DNA of 22,951 nt, taken from assembly GCA_902783615.1 (NCBI GenBank), contig CACZRQ010000035.1, positions 1 through 22,951 on the forward strand, written 5' to 3'. Shown one piece after another: positions 1 to 7,003 of this stretch; positions within the stretch are counted from its first letter, which is position 1, and every line of letters starts with the position of its first letter. Under the pieces are notes generated by a model. That model had not been told where the DNA came from and did no database searches. It saw only the letters and a list, made by a program, of their open reading frames with translations. This DNA comes from an uncultured Bacteroidales bacterium. GTDB taxonomy: Bacteria; Bacteroidota; Bacteroidia; Bacteroidales; Bacteroidaceae. A program made the translations under genes and the position numbers.

Positions 1-82
1 CAGCTACTTCCGTAAACATATACGCAATGTGAGCAGCAGCTTCGTTACCATCACAAGTAATGAATTTTTTCTCTTTAGCCAT
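1..82 (-). CDS. nifJ: Pyruvate:ferredoxin (flavodoxin) oxidoreductase, N-terminal fragment
   Basis: Only the first 27 codons are in the window; the gene continues past its left edge. The visible residues begin MAKEKKFITCDGNEAAAHIA and run on through YMFTEVA. They match my memory of the N-terminus of the large homodimeric pyruvate:ferredoxin oxidoreductase of anaerobic Bacteroidetes, where this segment starts the pyrimidine-binding domain. The enzyme oxidises pyruvate to acetyl-CoA and CO2 and reduces ferredoxin in the cytoplasm. A good promoter lies about 50 nt upstream on the same strand. The catalytic and iron-sulfur motifs are outside the window, so the call rests on the N-terminus alone; another 2-oxoacid oxidoreductase is possible. 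Confidence 0.8.
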   Translation of the reverse strand, partial: MAKEKKFITCDGNEAAAHIAYMFTEVA

Positions 83-135
83 AATTCTTTTTTTAGTTAT
101 TTAATAGTTATTACCTGCATTTAGAGTTCAATCTG

Positions 136-165
136 CAAATATAGTTCTTTTTTGTCAATTAACAA
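136..165 (-). promoter_or_regulatory. Promoter for the pyruvate:ferredoxin oxidoreductase gene
   Basis: On the minus strand there is a TTG (163-165), a 19-bp spacer and TATATTTG (136-143). This fits the Bacteroidetes -33/-7 consensus. The predicted leader is about 48 nt. Confidence 0.6.
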
Positions 166-222
166 TGCAGTATTTGCAAATTATTAACTATCTTTATCAC
201 CGAAATTAATAATTGTATAATT

Positions 223-1401
223 ATGGTGCTTTACGTCTTCAATCCAGATACCGATTTGGCTCTTGCCAATGGGGCAGGTAATTATACACCTACAGCTCCT
301 GTGCGTCAGATGATTCACGACTTGTCGGTACTGCCAATGTGGTATGCAGAGCCTGGCAGCAGTGTCTTAGCGGAGGGGGAATACAACGAAGAGTTCCTGC
401 AGGCGATGTCAGAACTCTTTCATTTGGACTTAAAGCTGATTTCCTTGAAAGACTTGCCGCAGGTGGAAGAACCCTTCTTGGTGTGTCCTTGGGGATGGAA
501 CCGCTCGTTCCGCAACATGCTTCATAGGGCAGGGGTGGATATGGTTTATCTACCCAACGATTTCGAGCTGGATGAACAACGCAAACTATCGCAGCGCAAC
601 GTGACCAGTGTGGTTTTGGATCTTTTCAAGGACGAACCTGGCTTTTGTGGCTTGTCACTCAATCTGCTGAAGACATCGGAGTGTGAGAATTATTGCAACT
701 TCATGACCAGCATAGGTGGGGTGGTGTTTAAGGAACCTTGGTCGAGCAGTGGCAAGGGCTTGCTGTGGTGTAGGGATGCCTTTACGGAGAAAGACAGGAA
801 CTGGTGCCAACGTGTGATTGATACGCAGGGTTATGTCACCATGTCTCCCATATATAATAAGGTGCAGGACTTTGCTATGGAGTTTTTTGTAGATGAAGCG
901 CATAACAACGAGGTTACTTTCTTGGGCTATTCGCTGTTCGATACCGATATGAGAGGTAGCTATAAAGGTAACACATTACTGGATAACCAGGAGATTGAGC
1001 ATTACCTTACAGATTATGTGCCCTTGGAGCATCTGCAGAAAACCAAGCAAATGGTGGGTAGCTTCCTAGGTGTTTATGGCTATCGTGCTTGTGTGGGGGT
1101 AGATATGATGATTTGCGAGGAGCCCAGTGGTATGTGTATCCATCCTTGTGTGGAGATAAATTACCGTGCTACAATGGGTTTTCTTGCCCGCATCCTGAAA
1201 GACGAATACTTGACGAAAGAGGCTCATGGCAGGTTTGTGGTACAGCATTTCCATACATCTGAAGAGTTGCAGGCTTTCGTCAAGGAAAACCGCAACAAGG
1301 CACCGTTGCAGATTCAAAAGGGTAGGATACGTAGTGGCTTTATGACGTTGGTTCCTGTTACCCCAACCTCGCAAAACTTGGCTTATATGGATGTTTACTG
1401 A
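223..1401 (+). CDS. Uncharacterised ATP-grasp-like protein
   Basis: A 392-residue cytoplasmic protein with no signal peptide or membrane segment. I know of similar conserved proteins in Bacteroidales but no assigned function. Visible features suggest an ATP-grasp fold: KEPWSSSGKG at 170-179 resembles the nucleotide-binding lysine and glycine-rich loop, and D294 (GVDMM) followed by E311 and N313 (EINYR) resembles the usual metal-binding acidic residues near the C-terminal end of the domain. ATP-grasp enzymes join a carboxylate to an amine or thiol through an acyl-phosphate; the substrate here is unknown. The N-terminal 140 residues (starting VLYVFNPDTDLALANG) would be the pre-ATP-grasp part. 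It stands alone on its strand and overlaps the convergent glycosidase gene by 7 bp. No strong promoter was found; TATCTTTA at 189-196 is a near match to the -7 box. Confidence 0.7.
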   Translation: MVLYVFNPDTDLALANGAGNYTPTAPVRQMIHDLSVLPMWYAEPGSSVLAEGEYNEEFLQAMSELFHLDLKLISLKDLPQVEEPFLVCPWGWNRSFRNMLHRAGVDMVYLPNDFELDEQRKLSQRNVTSVVLDLFKDEPGFCGLSLNLLKTSECENYCNFMTSIGGVVFKEPWSSSGKGLLWCRDAFTEKDRNWCQRVIDTQGYVTMSPIYNKVQDFAMEFFVDEAHNNEVTFLGYSLFDTDMRGSYKGNTLLDNQEIEHYLTDYVPLEHLQKTKQMVGSFLGVYGYRACVGVDMMICEEPSGMCIHPCVEINYRATMGFLARILKDEYLTKEAHGRFVVQHFHTSEELQAFVKENRNKAPLQIQKGRIRSGFMTLVPVTPTSQNLAYMDVY

Positions 1402-2861
1402 TCAAGCTGCACAGCTTTGCTCTCATTCCCGTATCTATCAATAGCACTCACGGCAAAGTAGGCTTTGGCAGCCCACGGAGTAATGGGGGCATAAGTGTAA
1501 GTGGTGCCTTTAACTCTCTGTGCCACAATGTTAGCTGGGTTATTGGTATCCACAGGATAAGAGTTTGATGCATAGATAACATACATGGGTGCATTCCTGG
1601 TGTCATTGTCTGTAGCTGCCTCCCATTTCAACAAGGTGTATCCATCGCCATCCGTTTGCACGTGCAATTGCTTGGGTGCTGAAGGTGCCTTGTTGTCGAG
1701 CCAAGGTAAAGCTGGCGTCAAAGCAGGGGCGGTGTAAAGCTCATCCACCAGCAGATCGTACAACCCCTGCACGTTGTCCATCAGGTATTTCACACGATAG
1801 TGTGCCTGACCCACCAAACCATTGTTGCGACAGAATCGTATCTGCCTGTCAATCTCGTTGATGTTCCAGTCGCCTTCCTTTGGGTCGAGGAAATAAATAC
1901 CTAAGCCTGATATCACCTGCCTGCCGTTGCTTTGCTCCTTCCAATCCAAGGCGAAGGGATAGAAATTGTTTCCCTTGAAATACATCATGGGATATATTTG
2001 ATCCTGAATGCCTTCGCCTAACCAGCCAACCACGTCCTGCTTCACTGCATCATAGGCATTCCATCCTCTGGAGGGATAGCGCGTGGTGTCATCGTATTTT
2101 CCTACTGGACTGGTGCTTACCTTCACCCAGGGCTTCAGGGCTTTTACACCGTTATAGATATAGCGCACAATCTCGGTGATGTTGTCTCTGCGCCACTGAT
2201 TGATGTCCCGTCCGTTGCCATACTTGCGGAACTCGTTTCTGTCAGGGAATTGAGGGGAGTTTTCCGGATAGCGCAGGTAATCGTAATGCACACCATCCAC
2301 GTCGTAGTTTTGCACCACCTCACGCGTGATGTCCATCAAGTATTTCTTGGTGTCAGGGTGTCCTGGATTCAGGAAAAACTCTCGCTTATAGGCCACGGTA
2401 ATGGCTGGTCTCTTCTTGGTTACCGAGTTCTTACCCAGTGAGTTGACATGCGTTCTGTTTCCTAAGGGAATAGCCACGATCCAGGCATGGCATTCCATAC
2501 CTCTCTTGTGGCATTCCTCCACCACAAAGGCCAACGGATCATAGCCTGGGTCGCCTGCAGTCTTGCCAGTCAGGATCGAGTTGTAGGGCTCGTATGCCGA
2601 ATCATATATCACATCGCCTCTGGTGCGAGTTTGGAAAAGCACCGTGTTGAAGTTGGCCATCTGCAACTTGTCGAGAATGTCAATGAGTTCGGCTTTCTGC
2701 CGCCTGATTCCTTCGGCATTGGTAGCTTTGTTTTTGGGCCAATCCAGTCCATAGACAGCTGTTATCCAAGCTGCCCTCACTTCGTGTTTGGGGAGGGGAG
2801 TCTGTGCCAGCATCAATTGGCAGCACAAACATGCTATTATTGCTATTATCTTCGATTTCAT
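1395..2861 (-). CDS. Secreted GHL10-family glycoside hydrolase with C-terminal Fn3-like domain
   Basis: A 488-residue exported protein. Residues 1-20 form a signal peptide (MKSKIIAIIACLCCQLMLAQ) with two internal cysteines but no clear lipobox. Residues about 25-385 match the glycosyl-hydrolase-like 10 family (DUF187/YngK type): EVRAAWITAVYGLDWP near the start, FQTRTRGDVIYDS at 76-88, and the DGVHYDYLRYPE motif at 189-200, which holds the conserved acidic residues at a TIM-barrel strand end. Residues about 395-488 look like a fibronectin type III domain. Some relatives cut glycan chains of peptidoglycan; the substrate of this copy cannot be read from sequence. The start is supported by the signal peptide and by a promoter whose -7 box ends only 4 bp before the ATG, implying an almost leaderless mRNA. 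Confidence 0.88.
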   Translation of the reverse strand: MKSKIIAIIACLCCQLMLAQTPLPKHEVRAAWITAVYGLDWPKNKATNAEGIRRQKAELIDILDKLQMANFNTVLFQTRTRGDVIYDSAYEPYNSILTGKTAGDPGYDPLAFVVEECHKRGMECHAWIVAIPLGNRTHVNSLGKNSVTKKRPAITVAYKREFFLNPGHPDTKKYLMDITREVVQNYDVDGVHYDYLRYPENSPQFPDRNEFRKYGNGRDINQWRRDNITEIVRYIYNGVKALKPWVKVSTSPVGKYDDTTRYPSRGWNAYDAVKQDVVGWLGEGIQDQIYPMMYFKGNNFYPFALDWKEQSNGRQVISGLGIYFLDPKEGDWNINEIDRQIRFCRNNGLVGQAHYRVKYLMDNVQGLYDLLVDELYTAPALTPALPWLDNKAPSAPKQLHVQTDGDGYTLLKWEAATDNDTRNAPMYVIYASNSYPVDTNNPANIVAQRVKGTTYTYAPITPWAAKAYFAVSAIDRYGNESKAVQLDQ

Positions 2862-2865
2862 GGTG

Positions 2866-2896
2866 CAAAGATAGATTATTCTTGTTGGATAAGCAA
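2866..2896 (-). promoter_or_regulatory. Promoter for the GHL10 gene, near-leaderless
   Basis: On the minus strand: TTG (2894-2896), 20-bp spacer, TATCTTTG (2866-2873). The ATG is at 2861, so transcription probably starts within a few bases of the start codon. Confidence 0.6.
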
Positions 2897-2956
2897 GTAA
2901 ATCGTTATTTTTGATACTTTTCTTATAATTTGCTTCATTATTCCGATATATTCTAT

Positions 2957-2964
2957 TAATTTTG
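2957..2964 (+). promoter_or_regulatory. -7 promoter box for cstA
   Basis: TAATTTTG matches TAnnTTTG. The nearest TTTG upstream (2929-2932) is 24 bp away, longer than usual, so the -33 element is uncertain. The predicted leader is about 33 nt. Confidence 0.45.
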
Positions 2965-3000
2965 CACCGTTTTGTGAAATAACGATAGGTATTTGTAATT

Positions 3001-4443
3001 ATGATAACGTTTTTTCTGTCAGTAGTAGCGTTGATAGTTGGCTATATGGTGTATGGAAGGTTTGTGGAACATGTGTTTGGTCCCGACAACCGTCGCACCC
3101 CAGCATTGAGTATTAACGATGGTGTAGATTTTATTCCCATGCCTTTGTGGAAGATCTTTATGGTGCAGTTCCTCAACATCGCAGGCACGGGTCCCATCTT
3201 TGGTGCCATCATGGGAGCTAAATTTGGTTCATCGGCCTATCTGTGGATTGTGCTGGGCTGTATCTTTGCTGGTGCTACACACGACTATCTCGCGGGTATG
3301 ATATCTTTGCGAAACAAAGGTGTTGGACTGCCAGATATCATTGGTAAATACCTTGGTAAAGGTGCAAAAAGGTGTATGCTGATGTTTTCAGTGGTGCTAC
3401 TCGTCATGGTGGGAGCGGTGTTTGTGTATAGTCCTGCCATTATTTTGAGCGGAATGATTGGCGATTTCATGACATGGGTGGTGATCATTTTCGTCTATTA
3501 TTTCATTGCCACCATGATGCCTATCGACAAGATTATCGGTAAGATATATCCGTTGTTTGCCTTGGCTTTGCTCTTTATGGCAGGAGCCATGTTTGTTGGA
3601 CTAATTCTCAAGATGCCTGACATTCCTGAGATTTGGGAGGGTATGGACAATCGCAATCCCAAGATGGGCCCTATTGTACCTATTTTATTTGTAACCATTG
3701 CTTGTGGCGCCATCAGTGGTTTTCATGCCACACAGAGTCCGCTAATGGCTCGATGCATCCGACATGAGAAGTTGGGGCGTCCTGTGTTTTATGGGGCAAT
3801 GATTACAGAAGGTATTGTGGGACTAATCTGGGCCACCATTTCGTCTTATTTCTTCTATGGCGGGGGTGCCGAAGAGTTAGGTGCCGATATCTCTTCCAGT
3901 GCTCCACAGATTGTGAATATTGTTTCTAAGAACTGGTTGGGTGTTTTGGGTAGTATTCTTGCCTTGTTGGGAGTGGTGGCAGCACCTATCTCAACTGGTG
4001 ATACTGCTATGAGAAGTGCCCGATTGATAGTGGCCGATTTCATCCATCTGAATCAGAAATCCATACGTAATCGTTTGTTCATCAGCATTCCTCTGTTCTT
4101 GGTGACTATCTTGGTCCTGTGGTTTAATATTGCTGATGCTGATGGATTCAATGTAATCTGGAATTACTTTGGATGGGCTAATCAAGCATTGTCGGTCTTT
4201 ACCCTGTGGGCTATTACGGTATATCTGGCGCATAAGCATAAGCCATTCTACATCACGCTGATACCTGCTATGTTTATGACCTTTGTTTGCAGCACTTTCC
4301 TGTTGATATCACCCATCGCTTTTGGCTTGGGCAATGTGATATCCTATAGCATTGGAGGTAGCATCGTACTTGGTGCTCTGGCTTGGTTCTGCTATTGGTA
4401 TCGTAGTAATGTGAGTTTGTTTGAAAAAAAAAAGCATGGTTGA
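3001..4443 (+). CDS. cstA: Carbon starvation protein CstA-family transporter
   Basis: A 480-residue integral membrane protein with many hydrophobic helices along its whole length. It carries hallmark CstA segments: the N-terminal GRFVEHVFGPDNRRTPA, the DGVDFIPMPLWKIFMVQFLN stretch, then IAGTGPIFGAIMGA and HDYLAGMISLRNKG, and STGDTAMRSARLIVAD near residue 330. CstA proteins take up peptides or, in characterised enterobacterial cases, pyruvate across the inner membrane, often when carbon is scarce. The protein is far shorter than E. coli CstA (about 700 residues), which I believe is normal for the Bacteroidetes form; the reading frame is intact and ends in a charged tail (FEKKKHG). It is a single-gene unit; the OmpA-domain gene downstream has its own -7 box. 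Confidence 0.92.
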   Translation: MITFFLSVVALIVGYMVYGRFVEHVFGPDNRRTPALSINDGVDFIPMPLWKIFMVQFLNIAGTGPIFGAIMGAKFGSSAYLWIVLGCIFAGATHDYLAGMISLRNKGVGLPDIIGKYLGKGAKRCMLMFSVVLLVMVGAVFVYSPAIILSGMIGDFMTWVVIIFVYYFIATMMPIDKIIGKIYPLFALALLFMAGAMFVGLILKMPDIPEIWEGMDNRNPKMGPIVPILFVTIACGAISGFHATQSPLMARCIRHEKLGRPVFYGAMITEGIVGLIWATISSYFFYGGGAEELGADISSSAPQIVNIVSKNWLGVLGSILALLGVVAAPISTGDTAMRSARLIVADFIHLNQKSIRNRLFISIPLFLVTILVLWFNIADADGFNVIWNYFGWANQALSVFTLWAITVYLAHKHKPFYITLIPAMFMTFVCSTFLLISPIAFGLGNVISYSIGGSIVLGALAWFCYWYRSNVSLFEKKKHG

Positions 4444-4473
4444 TACATTATTTCAGAAAAACCATTAACTTTG
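4440..4473 (+). promoter_or_regulatory. Promoter for the OmpA-domain gene
   Basis: TAACTTTG at 4466-4473 matches the -7 consensus. TTG at 4440-4442 lies 23 bp upstream, a little far, and overlaps the cstA stop codon. The predicted leader is about 25 nt. Confidence 0.45.
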
Positions 4474-4501
4474 CGGTGTTAGAGAATTAAAACTTACTGC
4501 T

Positions 4502-5788
4502 ATGAAACGTTTTTTGATGTTTATGACAATGTTGGCATTGGCGCTGAGCTATTCAACTGATGCCGAAGCACAGGGATTCATAAAAAATCTCGGTAAGAAA
4601 GTGGTAGATAAAGCCAAGGAAAAGGTAGAGGAAAAAGTACTGAAAGAGGAGGACAAGGCAGCTGATTCCGTACTTGATGGTAAACCTAATTCCAAGAGCA
4701 AAGGGGCAGAGACTGAAGAGGCAGAAGAAGTGGATGATACTCCAGATGCTGTTGCTCAAAATGTAAAGAGTGACTTCGTTCGTGGTAGTGTGATTCTCTT
4801 CGAGGATGACTTTGCCAATGAGCAGTTGGGTGAGTTCCCTTCCAAGTGGGATATCAGTGAAGGTAGTATAGAAACTTCTGCTATTAACGGTAAGAAGTAT
4901 TTGCATAGCAATGCTCCTGACTCTAGGTTCTCACCTTTGATGGAGAATATGAAGTCTTATTTGCCTGAGGTCTTTACGCTGGAGTGGGATGAGTTCTTCT
5001 GCAAGGCTGGAGATATATCAGACTTTCCAACTGATTTCAATTTCTATGACGCAGATGGGAGTGAAGTTGGTCATATATATAAAAGGTATCGCCCAACTAA
5101 TCCTGATTTTTATGGCAACTATGATTTTAAGAAAGGCGGTGGCTCTGATGATTCTGTTACAGGCAGTTTTGACTGGGACCAAATGAAGAAATACATCAAG
5201 ATTGGTCAGTGGAATCATTTCGCCATTTCTTTCAATAAACGTGCTATCAAAATATATGTCAACGGAAATCGATTCATCAATCTTCCCAATGTTGCGGCGC
5301 CTGCACGGTTTGAATTCATTATTCAGGATGAAAATCCGTATCGTGGAGTTGCGAATGTAGTTCTTGCCGCTGGTGCTGTTGAACTGTATGAGCGTCAGAC
5401 CACCAATTTATCCGCTGAAGCAGCTGCTGTGGAAAAAGCCATCGAGGAAACAGGTAAATTCGTTACCAATAATATCCTGTTTGAGACTGGTAAGGCAACC
5501 TTGAAGCCTGAGTCAATGGAGGAGATTATGAAGGTGGCTGAGTATATGAAGAATAATCCAACGGCTCGCTTCGAGGTGCAAGGCCATACGGATAACCAGG
5601 GTTCCGATAAGATCAATGACCCATTGAGTCAGGAACGTGCTGAGGCTGTGGTGAAGGCTCTCGAAGGTCAGGGCGTTGATCCTTTCAACCTGCGTCCTGT
5701 AGGCAAGGGAAGCCATGAGCCAGTTGCTGACAATAGCACGGAAGAAGGGCGTGCCAAGAATAGACGTGTGGAATTTATTAAGAGATAA
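4502..5788 (+). CDS. OmpA-domain envelope protein with a LamG-like middle region
   Basis: A 428-residue exported protein. The signal peptide covers about residues 1-24 (MKRFLMFMTMLALALSYSTDAEAQ). Next is a highly charged lysine/glutamate-rich segment (about 28-80) that may form a helix or coiled coil. The middle, about 95-305, looks like a beta-sandwich of the LamG/concanavalin type (for example FTLEWDEFFC and QWNHFAISFNKRAIKIYVNG). The C-terminal 105 residues are an OmpA-like peptidoglycan-binding domain: NILFETGKATLKPES, FEVQGHTDNQGS, LSQERAEAV and GRAKNRRVEF are the expected motifs. It probably sits in the periplasm or outer membrane tethered to peptidoglycan; the middle domain may bind carbohydrate or protein. 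An esterase gene follows after 23 bp without a visible promoter, so the two are probably cotranscribed. Confidence 0.88.
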   Translation: MKRFLMFMTMLALALSYSTDAEAQGFIKNLGKKVVDKAKEKVEEKVLKEEDKAADSVLDGKPNSKSKGAETEEAEEVDDTPDAVAQNVKSDFVRGSVILFEDDFANEQLGEFPSKWDISEGSIETSAINGKKYLHSNAPDSRFSPLMENMKSYLPEVFTLEWDEFFCKAGDISDFPTDFNFYDADGSEVGHIYKRYRPTNPDFYGNYDFKKGGGSDDSVTGSFDWDQMKKYIKIGQWNHFAISFNKRAIKIYVNGNRFINLPNVAAPARFEFIIQDENPYRGVANVVLAAGAVELYERQTTNLSAEAAAVEKAIEETGKFVTNNILFETGKATLKPESMEEIMKVAEYMKNNPTARFEVQGHTDNQGSDKINDPLSQERAEAVVKALEGQGVDPFNLRPVGKGSHEPVADNSTEEGRAKNRRVEFIKR

Positions 5789-5811
5789 CTTAATTATAAA
5801 TAAATCGTAGT

Positions 5812-6945
5812 ATGAAGAAAATTTTATGTTTGGCATTTGCTGCTGTGTTGGCAGTAGGTGCAAGTGCTCAGGAGTTGGCTAACTTTGGTCGTGGCCAGCA
5901 GATTGTATCTCCTGAAATCAAGGGTGATTCAGTGACCTTCCGTCTGAATGCCAATTATGCAACAGTGGTGAACCTCTATGGCAACTGGATGGCAAATTAC
6001 ACAGATGTAGTGCCTCTGAAGAAGGGTGCTAACGGTGTTTGGGAAGTAACCATTGCTGCCCCAGAACCAGAGATCTACACCTACAACTTCATCGTTGACG
6101 GTGTGAGTGTGAACGACCCTGTAAACTACATGGTTCAGCGTGATGGTACTCGCTATCTGAATATGTTGTTAGTTCCAGGCGAACGTTCTGCCAACTATAA
6201 CGAGACATTGTCTCATCGTGGCACTGTAAGCTACAGGTGGTATGATAGCAACATCCTGGGTATCAACCGTCGTGTAACTGTCTATACTCCTTATGGCTAT
6301 GAGAGCAGCAAGAAGAGCTATCCTGTGCTCTATCTGCTTCATGGTGCTGGTGGCGATGAGGAAGCTTGGTCAAGTATGGGTCGCACTGCCCAGATTCTGG
6401 ATAATCTGATTGAGCAGGGTAAGGCAGTTCCTATGATTGTGGTAATGCCTAATGGTAACCCTGGCCAGCAGGCTGCCAATACGATGGGTTTGCCAGTGAA
6501 GAACTATGACTATCGCGCTCCAGAGAACGCTAACATTTATGTGAGGAGTTTGGTAGAAGAACTCGTTCCTTTCATTGAGAAAGAATATCGTGCCATTCCT
6601 AAGAAGGCTTCTCGTGCCATCGCAGGCTTGAGCATGGGTGGTGGACACACTTTCGCTGCTTCCACTTTGTATCCAGATAAGTTCGACTATATCTGCCCAT
6701 TGAGTGCAGGTGCTCGTGAAAGTGAGACACTGGATGCTCAGCTGCAAGGCATCAAGAAGGCAGGTTACAAACTCTACTGGATTGGCTGTGGTACAGCAGA
6801 CTTTGCTTATCCTAACAATCAGGTGCTCGACAAGGCGCTGACCCGCAATGGCATGGAGCACACCTTCTATGAGAGCACTGGTGGCCACGAGTGGAAGAAC
6901 TGGCGTCTATACCTGAACACCTTTGCACAGTTGCTGTTCAAGTAA
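5812..6945 (+). CDS. Secreted CE1-type (feruloyl/acetyl-xylan esterase-like) alpha/beta hydrolase
   Basis: A 377-residue secreted enzyme. Signal peptide about 1-19 (MKKILCLAFAAVLAVGASAQ). Residues about 25-125 form an early-set/CBM48-like beta domain (VTFRLNANYATVVNLYGNW, then YTYNFIVDGVSVNDP). Residues about 140-377 are an esterase D-type alpha/beta hydrolase: oxyanion region PVLYLLHGAGGDEEAW, nucleophile S274 in GLSMGG, probable acid D330 (CGTADF) and H359 (GGHEWKNW). This two-domain layout is common in Bacteroidetes esterases that remove feruloyl or acetyl groups from plant polysaccharides; a broader esterase role is also possible. It follows the OmpA-domain gene by 23 bp and ends before a strong terminator. 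No SusC/SusD pair lies nearby, so it is not in an obvious polysaccharide utilisation locus. Confidence 0.88.
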   Translation: MKKILCLAFAAVLAVGASAQELANFGRGQQIVSPEIKGDSVTFRLNANYATVVNLYGNWMANYTDVVPLKKGANGVWEVTIAAPEPEIYTYNFIVDGVSVNDPVNYMVQRDGTRYLNMLLVPGERSANYNETLSHRGTVSYRWYDSNILGINRRVTVYTPYGYESSKKSYPVLYLLHGAGGDEEAWSSMGRTAQILDNLIEQGKAVPMIVVMPNGNPGQQAANTMGLPVKNYDYRAPENANIYVRSLVEELVPFIEKEYRAIPKKASRAIAGLSMGGGHTFAASTLYPDKFDYICPLSAGARESETLDAQLQGIKKAGYKLYWIGCGTADFAYPNNQVLDKALTRNGMEHTFYESTGGHEWKNWRLYLNTFAQLLFK

Positions 6946-6969
6946 GAGATGGTTTAGAAGATAAAAAAG

Positions 6970-6997
6970 AAGAGGATGCCCGATTGAGCATCCTCTT
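6970..6997. terminator. Bidirectional intrinsic terminator
   Basis: A perfect 10-bp stem, AAGAGGATGC (6970-6979) with GCATCCTCTT (6988-6997), with an 8-nt loop. T-rich sequence follows on the plus strand and an A-run precedes it (T-run on the minus strand). It lies between two convergent genes, the esterase and the acyl-CoA synthetase, and should stop both transcripts. Confidence 0.88.
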
Positions 6998-7003
6998 TTA
7001 GTA

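Noticed and set aside
6370..6888. A 172-codon minus-strand frame.
   Set aside because: It is antisense to the CE1 esterase with its complete catalytic triad; no family features and no promoter.
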